A stretch of DNA of 7,889 nt from Candidatus Aenigmatarchaeota archaeon (GTDB taxonomy: Archaea > EX4484-52 > B79-G9), in NCBI GenBank assembly GCA_023142905.1, contig JAGLIP010000033.1:1-7889 (forward strand), in the 5' to 3' direction. A program made the position numbers and the translations under genes. Shown piece by piece: positions 1 to 5,982 of the stretch. Position 1 is the stretch's first letter. Every line of letters begins with the position of its first letter. The notes beneath the pieces are model-generated. The model ran no database searches, was not told where the DNA came from, and saw only the letters and a list, made by a program, of their open reading frames with translations.

Positions 1-18
1 CAGCTGAGCCACCAGCCC
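1..18 (-). tRNA. 5' end of a second tRNA, cut by the window edge
   Basis: Read on the minus strand, the first 18 bases fit the start of a tRNA: a 7-base acceptor strand GGGCTGG, then T8 and G9, a D-stem strand GCTC, then A14 G15 and the start of the D-loop up to G18. These are canonical tRNA positions. The anticodon lies outside the window, so the amino acid cannot be given. It follows tRNA-Pro on the same strand after a 14-base AT-rich spacer, so the two are probably processed from one transcript. Confidence 0.72.
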
Positions 19-32
19 TTACTTTTTTGTTT

Positions 33-109
33 TGGTGGGGCCTCTGTGATTTGAACACAGGTCACCAGCTCCCCGAGCTGGAAGGATAACCAAGCTACCC
101 CAAGGCCCC
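33..109 (-). tRNA. tRNA-Pro (anticodon GGG), CCA encoded
   Basis: A full cloverleaf folds on the minus strand. The acceptor stem GGGGCCT/AGGCCCC is perfect. The D-loop has A14, G18-G19 and A21. The anticodon stem CCAGC/GCTGG has a 7-base loop TCGGGGA with anticodon GGG at 74-72. The variable loop is 4 bases, the T-stem is CTGTG/CACAG with loop TTCAAAT, the discriminator is A at 36, and CCA is encoded at 35-33. There is no intron. The T13-T22 mismatch and G10-T25 wobble give a weak D-stem. Base 33 is C rather than the nearly universal U. G36-G37 is the classic recognition pair of the m1G37 methylase, whose gene lies just upstream. Confidence 0.95.
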
Positions 110-166
110 GATAGATAATAATTAATAGAATGTAATTAACAGAATAAATTTTTTAAATATTGTAAT

Positions 167-1039
167 TTAGTCGTTTACAATAAAATCAATAACAACGCGG
201 TAATGGTATGGGCCTATGTTTCCGCATTTTCTTACAAGCGTGACTTCTATGTTGTGCCCGTATTTTTTGCATCTTTCGGTGATTGTTCTTGGAATTTTTG
301 CGATTTCCTCTTCAGGCAGGAATGTGTAGAGGTGGATTGTTCCTTTTGGCTTTATCTTTTCTAATGCGATATCTAAGAAATCATCTGCGTTTTTTGGTGC
401 GGGCATTATGATGCGGTCAAATTTATCATTAAGTGCGGGAACAATGTCTGCAACATCGCCTTTGTGGATTGTTATTTTATCTTCAAGCTTGTTTATTTTT
501 AAATTTTTTCTAAAATACTCAATAGCATCCGGGTTTATTTCAACCGCGTCTATTTTTATTTCTTTTTTGCTTGCAAGCACTATTGGATAGGGGCCGGCGC
601 CTGCAAACATCACAAGAATATGTTCGCTAGTAGTTATTAATTCTTTAATTCTTTGCCGCTCATATGCGAGCTTTTCTGTGAAATATGTTTTTGTTGGGTC
701 TATCAGAAGCCTTATTCCGTTTTCTTTGTGGACTGTTTCTGTTTTTTCTTTCGGTCTAAATGCTTTTGGAACCCATGTAAAATCCCTTTCTTTTTTTCGT
801 TCATAAACCATTTCGTATTTTGGTATGCGGTATGAGCCTTTTACATCTTCTTTTTTTGAAAGAACGATATTTATGTTGTTGTTTAAGTTTGCAAGGGTTT
901 TTGCAATTAGTTCTTCATGCTTTTTTATTGTTTCTGCAACTTCGATTAAAGCAATATCACCCATAATTTCAAAAGAGTTGCTTACCTGTTCAAGTTCGTT
1001 TTCAGGCAGTTTTTTTGAAAGGGCGGTTTTTAGGTTCAT
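167..1039 (-). CDS. trm5: Trm5-family tRNA (guanine37-N1)-methyltransferase, short form
   Basis: This cytoplasmic enzyme would transfer a methyl group from S-adenosylmethionine to N1 of G37 next to the anticodon, which prevents +1 frameshifting. Seen in the 290 residues: a Trm5 D2-like part (about 22-110, with GDIALIEV near 27-34 and TETVHKENG at 100-108), then YFTEKLAYERQRI (119-131), the SAM loop FAGAGP (145-150), the ribose-binding acidic strand AVEINPDA (165-172), KGDVAD (193-198) and the active-site strand DRIIMPAP (208-215). The C-terminal GPYHYRVVIDF (276-286) is also family-like. The usual N-terminal D1 domain (about 70 residues, contacts the tRNA elbow) is missing, and a basic stretch at about 80-97 looks inserted. 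MPAP replaces the MNLP-type motif of characterised members. The related wybutosine enzyme Taw2 is possible but less likely. Start at the ATG at 1039, about 29 bases downstream of a TATA box. Confidence 0.85.
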   Translation of the reverse strand: MNLKTALSKKLPENELEQVSNSFEIMGDIALIEVAETIKKHEELIAKTLANLNNNINIVLSKKEDVKGSYRIPKYEMVYERKKERDFTWVPKAFRPKEKTETVHKENGIRLLIDPTKTYFTEKLAYERQRIKELITTSEHILVMFAGAGPYPIVLASKKEIKIDAVEINPDAIEYFRKNLKINKLEDKITIHKGDVADIVPALNDKFDRIIMPAPKNADDFLDIALEKIKPKGTIHLYTFLPEEEIAKIPRTITERCKKYGHNIEVTLVRKCGNIGPYHYRVVIDFIVND

Positions 1040-1053
1040 AGATTAATATATTG

Positions 1054-1062
1054 TTTTTAAAT
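1054..1062 (+). promoter_or_regulatory. TATA box for dphB
   Basis: TTTTTAAAT is centred about 29 bases before the ATG at 1087, as expected for a leaderless archaeal mRNA. No Shine-Dalgarno sequence is visible before the ATG, which agrees with leaderless initiation. Confidence 0.5.
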
Positions 1063-1063
1063 G

Positions 1064-1072
1064 TTTTAAAAT
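1064..1072 (-). promoter_or_regulatory. TATA box for trm5
   Basis: On the minus strand this reads ATTTTAAAA, centred about 29 bases before the trm5 ATG. That distance fits an archaeal promoter giving a leaderless or nearly leaderless mRNA. It sits next to the dphB TATA box in a 47-base intergenic region. Confidence 0.45.
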
Positions 1073-1086
1073 CCGTTACATTACCT

Positions 1087-1815
1087 ATGCTATATATTAT
1101 AGGGATAGGAATACACGATGAAACTGATATGTCTTTAAAGGCGGCAAATGCGATAAGGAAATGCAATGCGGTTTTTGCTGAATTTTATACATCTCCTGTA
1201 AAATTTGATTTAGAAAATCTGGAGAAAATTACCGGCAAAAAAATAATTTTGCTTGACAGAAAACAGGTTGAAGAGGATGAAATTGTTTTGAATTCGGCCA
1301 AAACAAAAGATACCGCATTTCTTGTCGGGGGAGATGCTTTGTCTGCCACAACGCACACAGAGATTGTGCTTGATGCTAAAAAAGCAGGAATTCCTGTGAA
1401 GATTATTCATGCATCCTCTATTTTTACAGCAGTTGCAGAAACAGGGCTTATGCTTTACAAGTTCGGCAAAACGGTTTCTCTTCCTTTTCCTGCAGAGGGG
1501 TATTTTCCGACAACGCCATATACAAATATAAAAGAAAATATTGATTCCGGGCTTCACACATTGCTTCTTTTGGATATTGGGATGCTTTCGGGAAAAGCAA
1601 TAGATATTCTTTTAGAGCTTGAGGATAAGATGAAAGGAAATTTGTTTACTGTTGAGACAAAACTTGTTGTTGTGGCGCATTTGGGCGGCGATTCTGTGAT
1701 AAAATACGATACGATTGAAAATTTGAAGAAAATGGACTTTGGTGCGCTTCCGCATGCGATTGTTGTTCCGGGCAAGCTTCATTTCCATGAGGAAGAGTTT
1801 TTGGATATTTTATGA
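1087..1815 (+). CDS. dphB: Diphthine synthase (diphthamide biosynthesis methyltransferase)
   Basis: DphB uses S-adenosylmethionine to methylate repeatedly the modified histidine of elongation factor 2, the second step of archaeal diphthamide synthesis, in the cytoplasm. The protein (242 residues, usual size about 250-270) matches the family from end to end: MLYIIGIGIHDETDMSLKA at 1-19, AEFYTS 31-36, GGDALSATTH 81-90, IIHASSI 106-112, ETGLMLYKFGKTVSLPF 118-134, GLHTLLLLDI 155-164, VAHLGGDS 196-203 and PHAIVVPGKLHFHEEEFL 222-239. The loop reads GGDA where GDP is common. An in-frame TTG at 1051 would add 12 residues, but it overlaps the TATA box and the family starts at the ATG, so 1087 was chosen. 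It overlaps the convergent regulator gene by 6 bases. No other diphthamide gene is in the window. Confidence 0.95.
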   Translation: MLYIIGIGIHDETDMSLKAANAIRKCNAVFAEFYTSPVKFDLENLEKITGKKIILLDRKQVEEDEIVLNSAKTKDTAFLVGGDALSATTHTEIVLDAKKAGIPVKIIHASSIFTAVAETGLMLYKFGKTVSLPFPAEGYFPTTPYTNIKENIDSGLHTLLLLDIGMLSGKAIDILLELEDKMKGNLFTVETKLVVVAHLGGDSVIKYDTIENLKKMDFGALPHAIVVPGKLHFHEEEFLDIL

Positions 1816-2547
1816 TTTTTTAATCGGTTTTGCAGATTTCCACAGGAATTCAAAATAATTTCTGTATGATTCTGCTGCGGCTTTGTTTTCAATTATTATT
1901 GCTTCTGGCGTGTCTGTCCATATGATAATTGCTATCTTGTTTCCGTATATGTTTGTCGCTACAGGCGAAAGTGTTGGCAATGGCAGGTATCTATAGGTTG
2001 TTCCTTTTGAATAGGCCTCTGGTGTTTTGAGGCCGGATAATAGTCGTGTCCTGATTTTATTTTTGTCTTGCCAGTTGGCGAAATATTTTGCGAACGCAGG
2101 GCGTTTTTTTGAAAGCTGGCCTTCATCCCCGAATACATCGTTGTCTTTTCCTTCTCTTATTATGTTCATGAATACGGTTTTTACGCCTTTGTAGCCATAG
2201 TATAGAGTTACATTGTGTTTTTCTTTAGGGGATGAATGGATTTTTTTAAGCATGGGCATTATTTTTTCGAGCTCTTCTTCTTTTTCCTTTAAGTATTCTT
2301 TCAGTCTTTCGGGCGGCGCTGCTTCAAACCACTTTCGATTTTCTTTGATTACATAATTTATGAGGCCTTTTTCCAAAAGGCGTTTTAATGCATCGTATGT
2401 TGTTGTCCTATTGATGCGGCTTTCTTTGCTTAATCTTCCTGCTTTTGAAGAACCGAGTTCCAGTAATGTAAAATATATTTTGGTCTCGTTGTCGCTTAAG
2501 CCCATTTTTTTTAATGTGCTCTTTATTTCATCTATACTTATTGCCAT
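1810..2547 (-). CDS. TrmB-family transcriptional regulator
   Basis: Predicted DNA-binding regulator of 245 residues. Residues about 5-78 form the TrmB-type winged helix: KKMGLSDNETKIYFTLLELG (13-32) leads into a helix-turn-helix whose likely recognition helix is INRTTTYDALKRLLEKG (45-61), then a wing ending at WFEAAPPERL (73-82). A charged coiled coil follows (about 80-103), used for dimerisation in this family. The C-terminal half (about 112-240) lacks the sugar-binding features of classical TrmB that I could recognise, so the effector is unknown. The chosen ATG lies just after AGAGGT and about 28 bases from a strong TATA box; an upstream extension in frame would cross the promoter. It probably represses itself and the divergent NTPase gene through the inverted repeat at 2578-2603. 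Confidence 0.85.
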   Translation of the reverse strand: MAISIDEIKSTLKKMGLSDNETKIYFTLLELGSSKAGRLSKESRINRTTTYDALKRLLEKGLINYVIKENRKWFEAAPPERLKEYLKEKEEELEKIMPMLKKIHSSPKEKHNVTLYYGYKGVKTVFMNIIREGKDNDVFGDEGQLSKKRPAFAKYFANWQDKNKIRTRLLSGLKTPEAYSKGTTYRYLPLPTLSPVATNIYGNKIAIIIWTDTPEAIIIENKAAAESYRNYFEFLWKSAKPIKKS

Positions 2548-2569
2548 ACCTCTGTTTTTTCCTTTAAAG

Positions 2570-2580
2570 TTTATATATTT
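2570..2580 (-). promoter_or_regulatory. TATA box for the TrmB-like regulator
   Basis: On the minus strand this AT-rich element contains AAATATATAAA, a close match to the archaeal TATA consensus, centred about 28 bases before the regulator ATG. The left arm of the inverted repeat overlaps its upstream edge, so a bound regulator should block TBP/TFB. Confidence 0.65.
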
Positions 2581-2603
2581 GTTGTAAGGATACTTACAAC
2601 AAA
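2578..2603. promoter_or_regulatory. Perfect inverted repeat, likely operator of the TrmB-like regulator
   Basis: The arms TTTGTTGTAAG and CTTACAACAAA are exact reverse complements, 11 bases each, separated by GATA. The element sits between the two divergent TATA boxes and touches both, the arrangement expected for a dimeric winged-helix repressor controlling itself and the neighbour. No other full copy was seen in the window. Confidence 0.75.
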
Positions 2604-2610
2604 AGTATAA
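2602..2610 (+). promoter_or_regulatory. TATA box for the P-loop NTPase gene
   Basis: AAAGTATAA lies directly after the right arm of the inverted repeat. A start point about 26 bases on would give a leader of roughly 25 bases carrying the Shine-Dalgarno sequence GAGGTGG at 2646-2652. Confidence 0.5.
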
Positions 2611-2657
2611 CCGTGTAACTATTCTTGAGTACTCTAAGAGTATTTGAGGTGGTTGGC

Positions 2658-3215
2658 ATGGAATATAAAGAAAAAACAGGAGCAATAAAGTACGCTATAA
2701 CTGGCGGACCTGGCTGCGGGAAATCAAGCCTGATAGATGAACTGTACAAGAGAGGCCATTATGTGGTTGAAGAAGCAGCAGAGCCGATAATAAAGGAGCA
2801 GATGGCAATAGATGGGCCGAATCTTCCATGGAAAAACAGGCAGGCGTTTCAGAATGCGGTTCTTGAGATGCAAAAAGAGATGGAAGCAAAAATACCCGAA
2901 TATGGAACAGCATTTCTTGACAGGGGTGCAAACGACGGTTTAGCATATCTTTGGCTGGATTCTATCGAACCCCCACAAGAGTTTTGCACGGGAATAAAGG
3001 CGCATTCTTATGACAAAATTTTTATGCTTGAGGAACTGCCTGCATCGGTATATGAAAACACGGATTACAGAAAGGAAGACCCAGAAACGGCAAGAAAAAT
3101 TTCAGCTCTTATACATCAAGCATATACTAATGCCGGTTATGAGGTTGTGATGGTGCCTTTTATGACTGTTGCGAAGCGAGCAGAATATATCTTAAGAGAA
3201 GCAAACGCTGCTTAA
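2658..3215 (+). CDS. P-loop NTPase of the AAA_28 (NadR/TTD14-like) family
   Basis: This 185-residue protein is a small nucleotide-binding ATPase/GTPase or kinase-like enzyme. Seen: Walker A GGPGCGKSS at 16-24, the substrate-side EEAAEPIIKEQ at 38-48, the kinase-like strand end FLDRG at 86-90 followed by NDGLAYLWL, and a basic lid region with YRKEDPETARKIS about two thirds along. Order and spacing match AAA_28 proteins. The substrate cannot be read from sequence. The ATG at 2658 has a strong Shine-Dalgarno GAGGTGG five bases upstream; a TTG at 2625 would add 11 residues without family support. It is the first gene of a likely two-gene unit with the CYTH gene 71 bases on, and is probably controlled by the divergent TrmB-like regulator. 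Confidence 0.85.
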   Translation: MEYKEKTGAIKYAITGGPGCGKSSLIDELYKRGHYVVEEAAEPIIKEQMAIDGPNLPWKNRQAFQNAVLEMQKEMEAKIPEYGTAFLDRGANDGLAYLWLDSIEPPQEFCTGIKAHSYDKIFMLEELPASVYENTDYRKEDPETARKISALIHQAYTNAGYEVVMVPFMTVAKRAEYILREANAA

Positions 3216-3247
3216 AACAAGAGACAAGAGCAAAAATTGAATCTTTT

Positions 3248-3262
3248 GGGGGTAAAATCCCC
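3248..3262 (+). other. Short GC hairpin between the NTPase and CYTH genes
   Basis: GGGGG and CCCC bracket a short A-rich loop (4 G-C pairs plus one G-T), followed by TATTTT. It could attenuate transcription or protect mRNA between the two genes, or be chance. No TATA box at a suitable distance was seen before the CYTH gene, so readthrough from the NTPase promoter is likely. Confidence 0.3.
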
Positions 3263-3286
3263 TATTTTGATTATTGGAGGCATTTT

Positions 3287-3898
3287 ATGGAAATTGAAAG
3301 AAAATATCTTGTTTTGGATGATTTGCTGTCTGATTTATGCGGTGTTTTTTCATACAATATAGAACAGCATTATGTGTCATTAAATGAGTTTGGCGGGGTA
3401 ATTTTGGGTGAAAGAAAGTATCCTGAAAAGGATAAATTTTATTTTATTTATGTTCGGAGCCTTGAAAATCCGCTTATTGAAATACCAAAAGAATCGTATC
3501 TTGCGCTTGGAGGAAAAAAGACCGTGCTTGCAGACGAAGAAGTAAGAATACGGAAGTGCGGAGATGTACATATATTTACTATAAAAAGTGGGGGAACCTT
3601 TTTACGGGAAGAAAAAGAGGTATGTATCGCTCCAGAGATTTATGATTGCCTTTTTTCTGCCGCAAAAGGAAGAACCGTTGAAAAGAAACGGTATGAGATA
3701 CAGCTTGAAGGGGGGCGCGTGGCAGAACTTGATGTATATGGAGGAAAACATAAAGGGCTTAAGACGGTTGAGGTTGAGTTTGAAAATAGGGGTGATTGTG
3801 GTTCTTTTGTACCGCCCGCATGGTTTGGGGGAGAAATAACGGAAGACTTGCGTTTTAAGAACAGGAATCTTTGTACTCAGGCACATTCATGTAAATGA
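3287..3898 (+). CDS. CYTH-domain protein (triphosphate tunnel family)
   Basis: Soluble 203-residue protein of the CYTH / triphosphate tunnel metalloenzyme superfamily, which includes class IV adenylate cyclases, thiamine triphosphatases and inorganic triphosphatases. Nearly all tunnel strands are recognisable: the signature ExExK as EIERK (2-6), RIR (87-89), FTIKSG (97-102), REEKE (107-111), KKRYEI (133-138), ELDVY (147-151), VEVEFE (161-166), EITED (183-187) and RFKNRNL (189-195). Metal- and phosphate-binding residues therefore appear intact, so it is probably active on a triphosphate, but the substrate is not predictable. An extra segment at about 30-80, before the RIR strand, makes it longer than minimal CYTH proteins. 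The ATG has TGGAGG six bases upstream. The NTPase partner lies directly upstream. Confidence 0.85.
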   Translation: MEIERKYLVLDDLLSDLCGVFSYNIEQHYVSLNEFGGVILGERKYPEKDKFYFIYVRSLENPLIEIPKESYLALGGKKTVLADEEVRIRKCGDVHIFTIKSGGTFLREEKEVCIAPEIYDCLFSAAKGRTVEKKRYEIQLEGGRVAELDVYGGKHKGLKTVEVEFENRGDCGSFVPPAWFGGEITEDLRFKNRNLCTQAHSCK

Positions 3899-3902
3899 CT
3901 AA

Positions 3903-3913
3903 TTTTTAAAAAT
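3903..3913 (+). promoter_or_regulatory. Possible TATA box for the DUF357 gene
   Basis: TTTTTAAAAAT lies just after the CYTH stop, centred about 34 bases before the ATG at 3942, giving a short leader of around 8 bases. Confidence 0.35.
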
Positions 3914-3941
3914 GAGTTTTTAGATTATATTGTGTGATTAC

Positions 3942-4193
3942 ATGTTGAATGAAACACAAAAAGAGCTTTTGGAACAGACAGACATATGGTATGGAAAAGC
4001 TAGTTTGGTTCTTAAAAAAACAAAGGCTGTTGGCGTTAAAGGCGAAGAATTTTTAGTAAACATCAATGCGTATATGTCTGACACAAACCATTTTAAGGAA
4101 AAAGAGGATTTTGTGCGCGCTTTTGAGGCGGTTGTGTGGGTATGGGCATGGCTTGAGATTGGAAAGGACGCAGGTTTTCTTGAGATTTCGTAG
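3942..4193 (+). CDS. DUF357 family protein
   Basis: Small soluble protein of 83 residues, predicted all-helical. The pattern resembles the archaeal DUF357 family: an N-terminal helix (1-28), a central FLVNINAYMSDTNHFKEKED (37-56) and the C-terminal signature FVRAFEAVVWVWAWLEIGKDAGFLEI (57-82), in which family members carry an ALxxxxYAxGWLDAGxxLG-like helix. The function of the family is unknown to me; the tandem helices suggest a helical-bundle protein. Length is normal. The ATG at 3942 is preferred over a TTG at 3930 that would add four residues. The stop codon lies in a small 6-base-arm palindrome (TTCGTA, GT, TACGAA) at 4187-4200. Confidence 0.75.
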   Translation: MLNETQKELLEQTDIWYGKASLVLKKTKAVGVKGEEFLVNINAYMSDTNHFKEKEDFVRAFEAVVWVWAWLEIGKDAGFLEIS

Positions 4194-4202
4194 TTACGAA
4201 CA

Positions 4203-4210
4203 TTTATTAG
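4203..4210 (+). promoter_or_regulatory. Possible TATA box for the LysE-type gene
   Basis: TTTATTAG is centred about 27 bases before the ATG at 4233. The spacing suits leaderless initiation, but the match to consensus is modest. Confidence 0.3.
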
Positions 4211-4232
4211 TGATTTTTAATGTATTGTATGT

Positions 4233-4844
4233 ATGACCTACATTGAAAGCATAATTCTTGGAATTTCTCTTGCCGCTGTTCCGGGAGTTATATTTTTTGA
4301 GGTTGTAAGAAGGACATTAACAAAAGGATTTTGGTCCGGTGCTTTATTATCTGTCGGGGAATTTTTAGCGAACTTTGCGATTTTAATGCTTACCTTTTTT
4401 GGCCTATATCACTTTTTATTTTTAAAACCTATGAAATTGTTCTTTTTTCTTTTAGGTGGCGCAATTCTTGTTTGGATTGGCATGTCATCATTAAAGACGA
4501 ATAAGGAAGATATTGTTAAATCTTACAACAAAAAAATATCTAATTCTAATTCAATCGCTTTAGGGTTCGGCCTTGCTTTAAATCCAATGGCGCTGGTTGT
4601 GTGGCCTTCGGTTGGCGGTGCTTATTTGGCTCAATACACTTTCGGTATGGATGCATTGATTAATATTATTTTAATAGCGTTTGGAGTTCTATTGTTTTAT
4701 TTTGTGCTGGCTTATGGCGTTTATTACAAAAGGCACAAAATATCGATAAAATATGTTCTTTTGTTATCAAAAATCTTCGGTGTCTTATTGTTGGGTGCAG
4801 GTCTGTATTTTTTCTATCAGTTTGTTCATCTATTTCTTATATAA
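4233..4844 (+). CDS. LysE/RhtB-type amino-acid exporter family protein
   Basis: Integral membrane protein of 203 residues with about six hydrophobic helices (roughly 4-26, 38-60, 67-87, 107-130, 141-163, 174-197), the size and topology of LysE-family exporters. Family marks are the first-helix ISLAAVPGVIFFEVVRRTLTKG (11-32, with the PG of the usual PGP motif), GALLSVGEFLAN (36-47) and the fourth-helix FGLALNPMALVVW (112-124, with NP). A hydrophilic, lysine-rich loop lies at about 88-106. The substrate is unknown: the family exports basic or neutral amino acids or other small compounds. It is 39 bases after the DUF357 gene. The next gene's TATA box overlaps its last codons. Confidence 0.8.
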   Translation: MTYIESIILGISLAAVPGVIFFEVVRRTLTKGFWSGALLSVGEFLANFAILMLTFFGLYHFLFLKPMKLFFFLLGGAILVWIGMSSLKTNKEDIVKSYNKKISNSNSIALGFGLALNPMALVVWPSVGGAYLAQYTFGMDALINIILIAFGVLLFYFVLAYGVYYKRHKISIKYVLLLSKIFGVLLLGAGLYFFYQFVHLFLI

Positions 4845-4846
4845 AC
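4836..4846 (+). promoter_or_regulatory. TATA box for the PH-domain gene
   Basis: CTTATATAAAC is a strong archaeal TATA match centred about 28 bases before the ATG at 4869. It overlaps the end of the LysE-type gene. No Shine-Dalgarno sequence is seen, so a leaderless mRNA is likely. Confidence 0.6.
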
Positions 4847-4868
4847 TATTTTCATCTAAAATACATAC

Positions 4869-5366
4869 ATGGTAAACTGGAATCTTCTGCCTGATGAGAA
4901 AAAAATACATCTTACAAAGATGTCACGAGTTGTTTTTTTAAAAGCATACCTTATTTCTTTTGCATTAATTTTAATTGGGGGGGCATTGCTTTTTTTGCCG
5001 TTAGGGTCGCTTAAATACACTGCTTTTGTTTTGTTTTTGGGTGCAAGCGCAATTCCCGCATTTCTTGTTGAGCAGAAAAGAAAACGGGAAATGGTATTGA
5101 TAACAACTGAGCGCGTGCTTATAAGAAAGAAAAGCAATGATCCCGAATATTATGGTATTATACAGGAAGAGACAATATTATTTAATAAACTTACGAATGT
5201 GCAGGTACGCCAGACAAAAAAACAGAGAATGCTTAAAATGGGTGATGTGATTTTTAAGATTCCCGGGGAAGAGCACATAATAACAGACATTCACGATCCG
5301 CATGCAATTGAGCGGGCAGTTTATAAAATACTTAATATTGAAAAACAAAGGGGTATAATAAAGTAA
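4869..5366 (+). CDS. Membrane protein with bacterial-type PH domain (bPH2/DUF304-like)
   Basis: Predicted membrane-anchored protein of 165 residues. A hydrophilic N-terminus (MVNWNLLPDEKKIHLTK) is followed by two hydrophobic helices at about 21-44 and 50-67, a basic stop-transfer QKRKRE (69-74), and a cytosolic PH-like beta domain at about 75-157. The domain carries the family pattern: VLITTERVLIRK (76-87), FNKLTNVQVRQTKKQRMLKMGDVIFKI (105-131) and IHDPHAIERAVYKIL (141-155). This resembles bPH2-domain proteins such as the YdbS/YdbT type, whose role is poorly known and probably membrane-related. The chosen ATG agrees with the TATA spacing. It is followed 66 bases later by the paralogue array, which has its own TATA box. 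Confidence 0.8.
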   Translation: MVNWNLLPDEKKIHLTKMSRVVFLKAYLISFALILIGGALLFLPLGSLKYTAFVLFLGASAIPAFLVEQKRKREMVLITTERVLIRKKSNDPEYYGIIQEETILFNKLTNVQVRQTKKQRMLKMGDVIFKIPGEEHIITDIHDPHAIERAVYKILNIEKQRGIIK

Positions 5367-5368
5367 CA

Positions 5369-5376
5369 TTTAAATA
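5369..5376 (+). promoter_or_regulatory. TATA box for the membrane-paralogue array
   Basis: TTTAAATA matches the archaeal consensus exactly and starts directly after the PH-domain gene stop. A start point about 26 bases on gives a leader of roughly 35 bases, which contains the Shine-Dalgarno GAGGCGAT. It probably drives at least the first three array genes, which are 19 and 28 bases apart and carry their own ribosome sites. Confidence 0.55.
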
Positions 5377-5432
5377 CTGTTGAGGCACTAAATATTGTTA
5401 GAATAATATAATTTTGATTGAGGCGATGTATG

Positions 5433-5963
5433 ATGGTTGATTTTAATTCGATGATGGATACGATGAGAGGTTCGGGGTTTGACACTTTTGTGCTCCCATG
5501 GATATTGTTTTTAGTTATAATATATGCTATTGTACTGGCAGCACCTTTTCTTAAAAGTTTGGAGAGCACAGGTCAGAAAAAGCAGGTAGCAGTCATAATT
5601 GCCGCGATACTGTCGTTTTTTATAATTAATTTCCGGATGTCTGACGGTCGCTTGATTGGCGAAGCACTAACAACGCTGTTTGGCTCTATGAGTTTGTATA
5701 TTGCAGGAATACTTGTAATCATACTATTCTTAGGCATGGGTGGCTGGAAAATGGAAGATATTCCTGGCGGAAAAACACTTATGGTAATAGTGTTGGTTCT
5801 TCTTGCAATAATGATATTTTTCAATACCGGGATGGCTGAATCATTTAATATCAGCGATGAGACCGCAACATGGCTATTTATGCTATTGCTTGTCGGAGGC
5901 GCGCTTTATTATCTGGGGCAAGGTGATACGCCCTCAACAACTACAAAAGAAGATGGGGAATAA
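5433..5963 (+). CDS. Array membrane protein 1 (unknown family)
   Basis: I do not recognise the family. The 176-residue protein begins with an amphipathic stretch, then about five hydrophobic helices: about 18-39 (with FVLPWILF), 50-66, 82-104, 114-130 and 146-162. The loop QKK (48-50) is basic, which by the positive-inside rule places it in the cytosol, so the N-terminus would be outside and the C-terminus inside. The loop NTGMAESFNISDETATW (131-147) would be external and is shared with array protein 2. The inter-helix segment KMEDIPGGKT (106-115) and the short tail GQGDTPSTTTKEDGE are unique to this copy. The ATG at 5433 was chosen over an adjacent ATG at 5430 because copies 2 and 3 start with the same MVDF and GAGGCGAT (5420-5427) sits five bases upstream. 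Confidence 0.85.
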   Translation: MVDFNSMMDTMRGSGFDTFVLPWILFLVIIYAIVLAAPFLKSLESTGQKKQVAVIIAAILSFFIINFRMSDGRLIGEALTTLFGSMSLYIAGILVIILFLGMGGWKMEDIPGGKTLMVIVLVLLAIMIFFNTGMAESFNISDETATWLFMLLLVGGALYYLGQGDTPSTTTKEDGE

Positions 5964-5982
5964 ATTTAAGTGGTGATACTAT

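Noticed and set aside
110..166. Separate promoter for tRNA-Pro in the AT-rich spacer after trm5
   Set aside because: Several AT-rich runs exist, but none has a convincing TATA match about 26 bases before the tRNA 5' end, so I cannot support one.
1051..1086. TTG-started N-terminal extension of DphB
   Set aside because: It overlaps the TATA box, and the family N-terminus begins exactly at the ATG at 1087.
2548..2685. N-terminal extension of the TrmB-like regulator
   Set aside because: The stretch contains its promoter and operator, and the encoded residues do not resemble the winged-helix start.
4187..4200. Palindrome TTCGTA, GT, TACGAA at the DUF357 stop
   Set aside because: Six-base arms are expected by chance a few times in a window of this size, and nothing nearby supports a binding protein.
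4522..4532. CTTACAACAAA, an exact copy of one operator arm, inside the LysE-type gene
   Set aside because: It is a lone half-site in coding sequence (Ser-Tyr-Asn-Lys codons) with no facing arm, far from any promoter; chance is the simplest reading.
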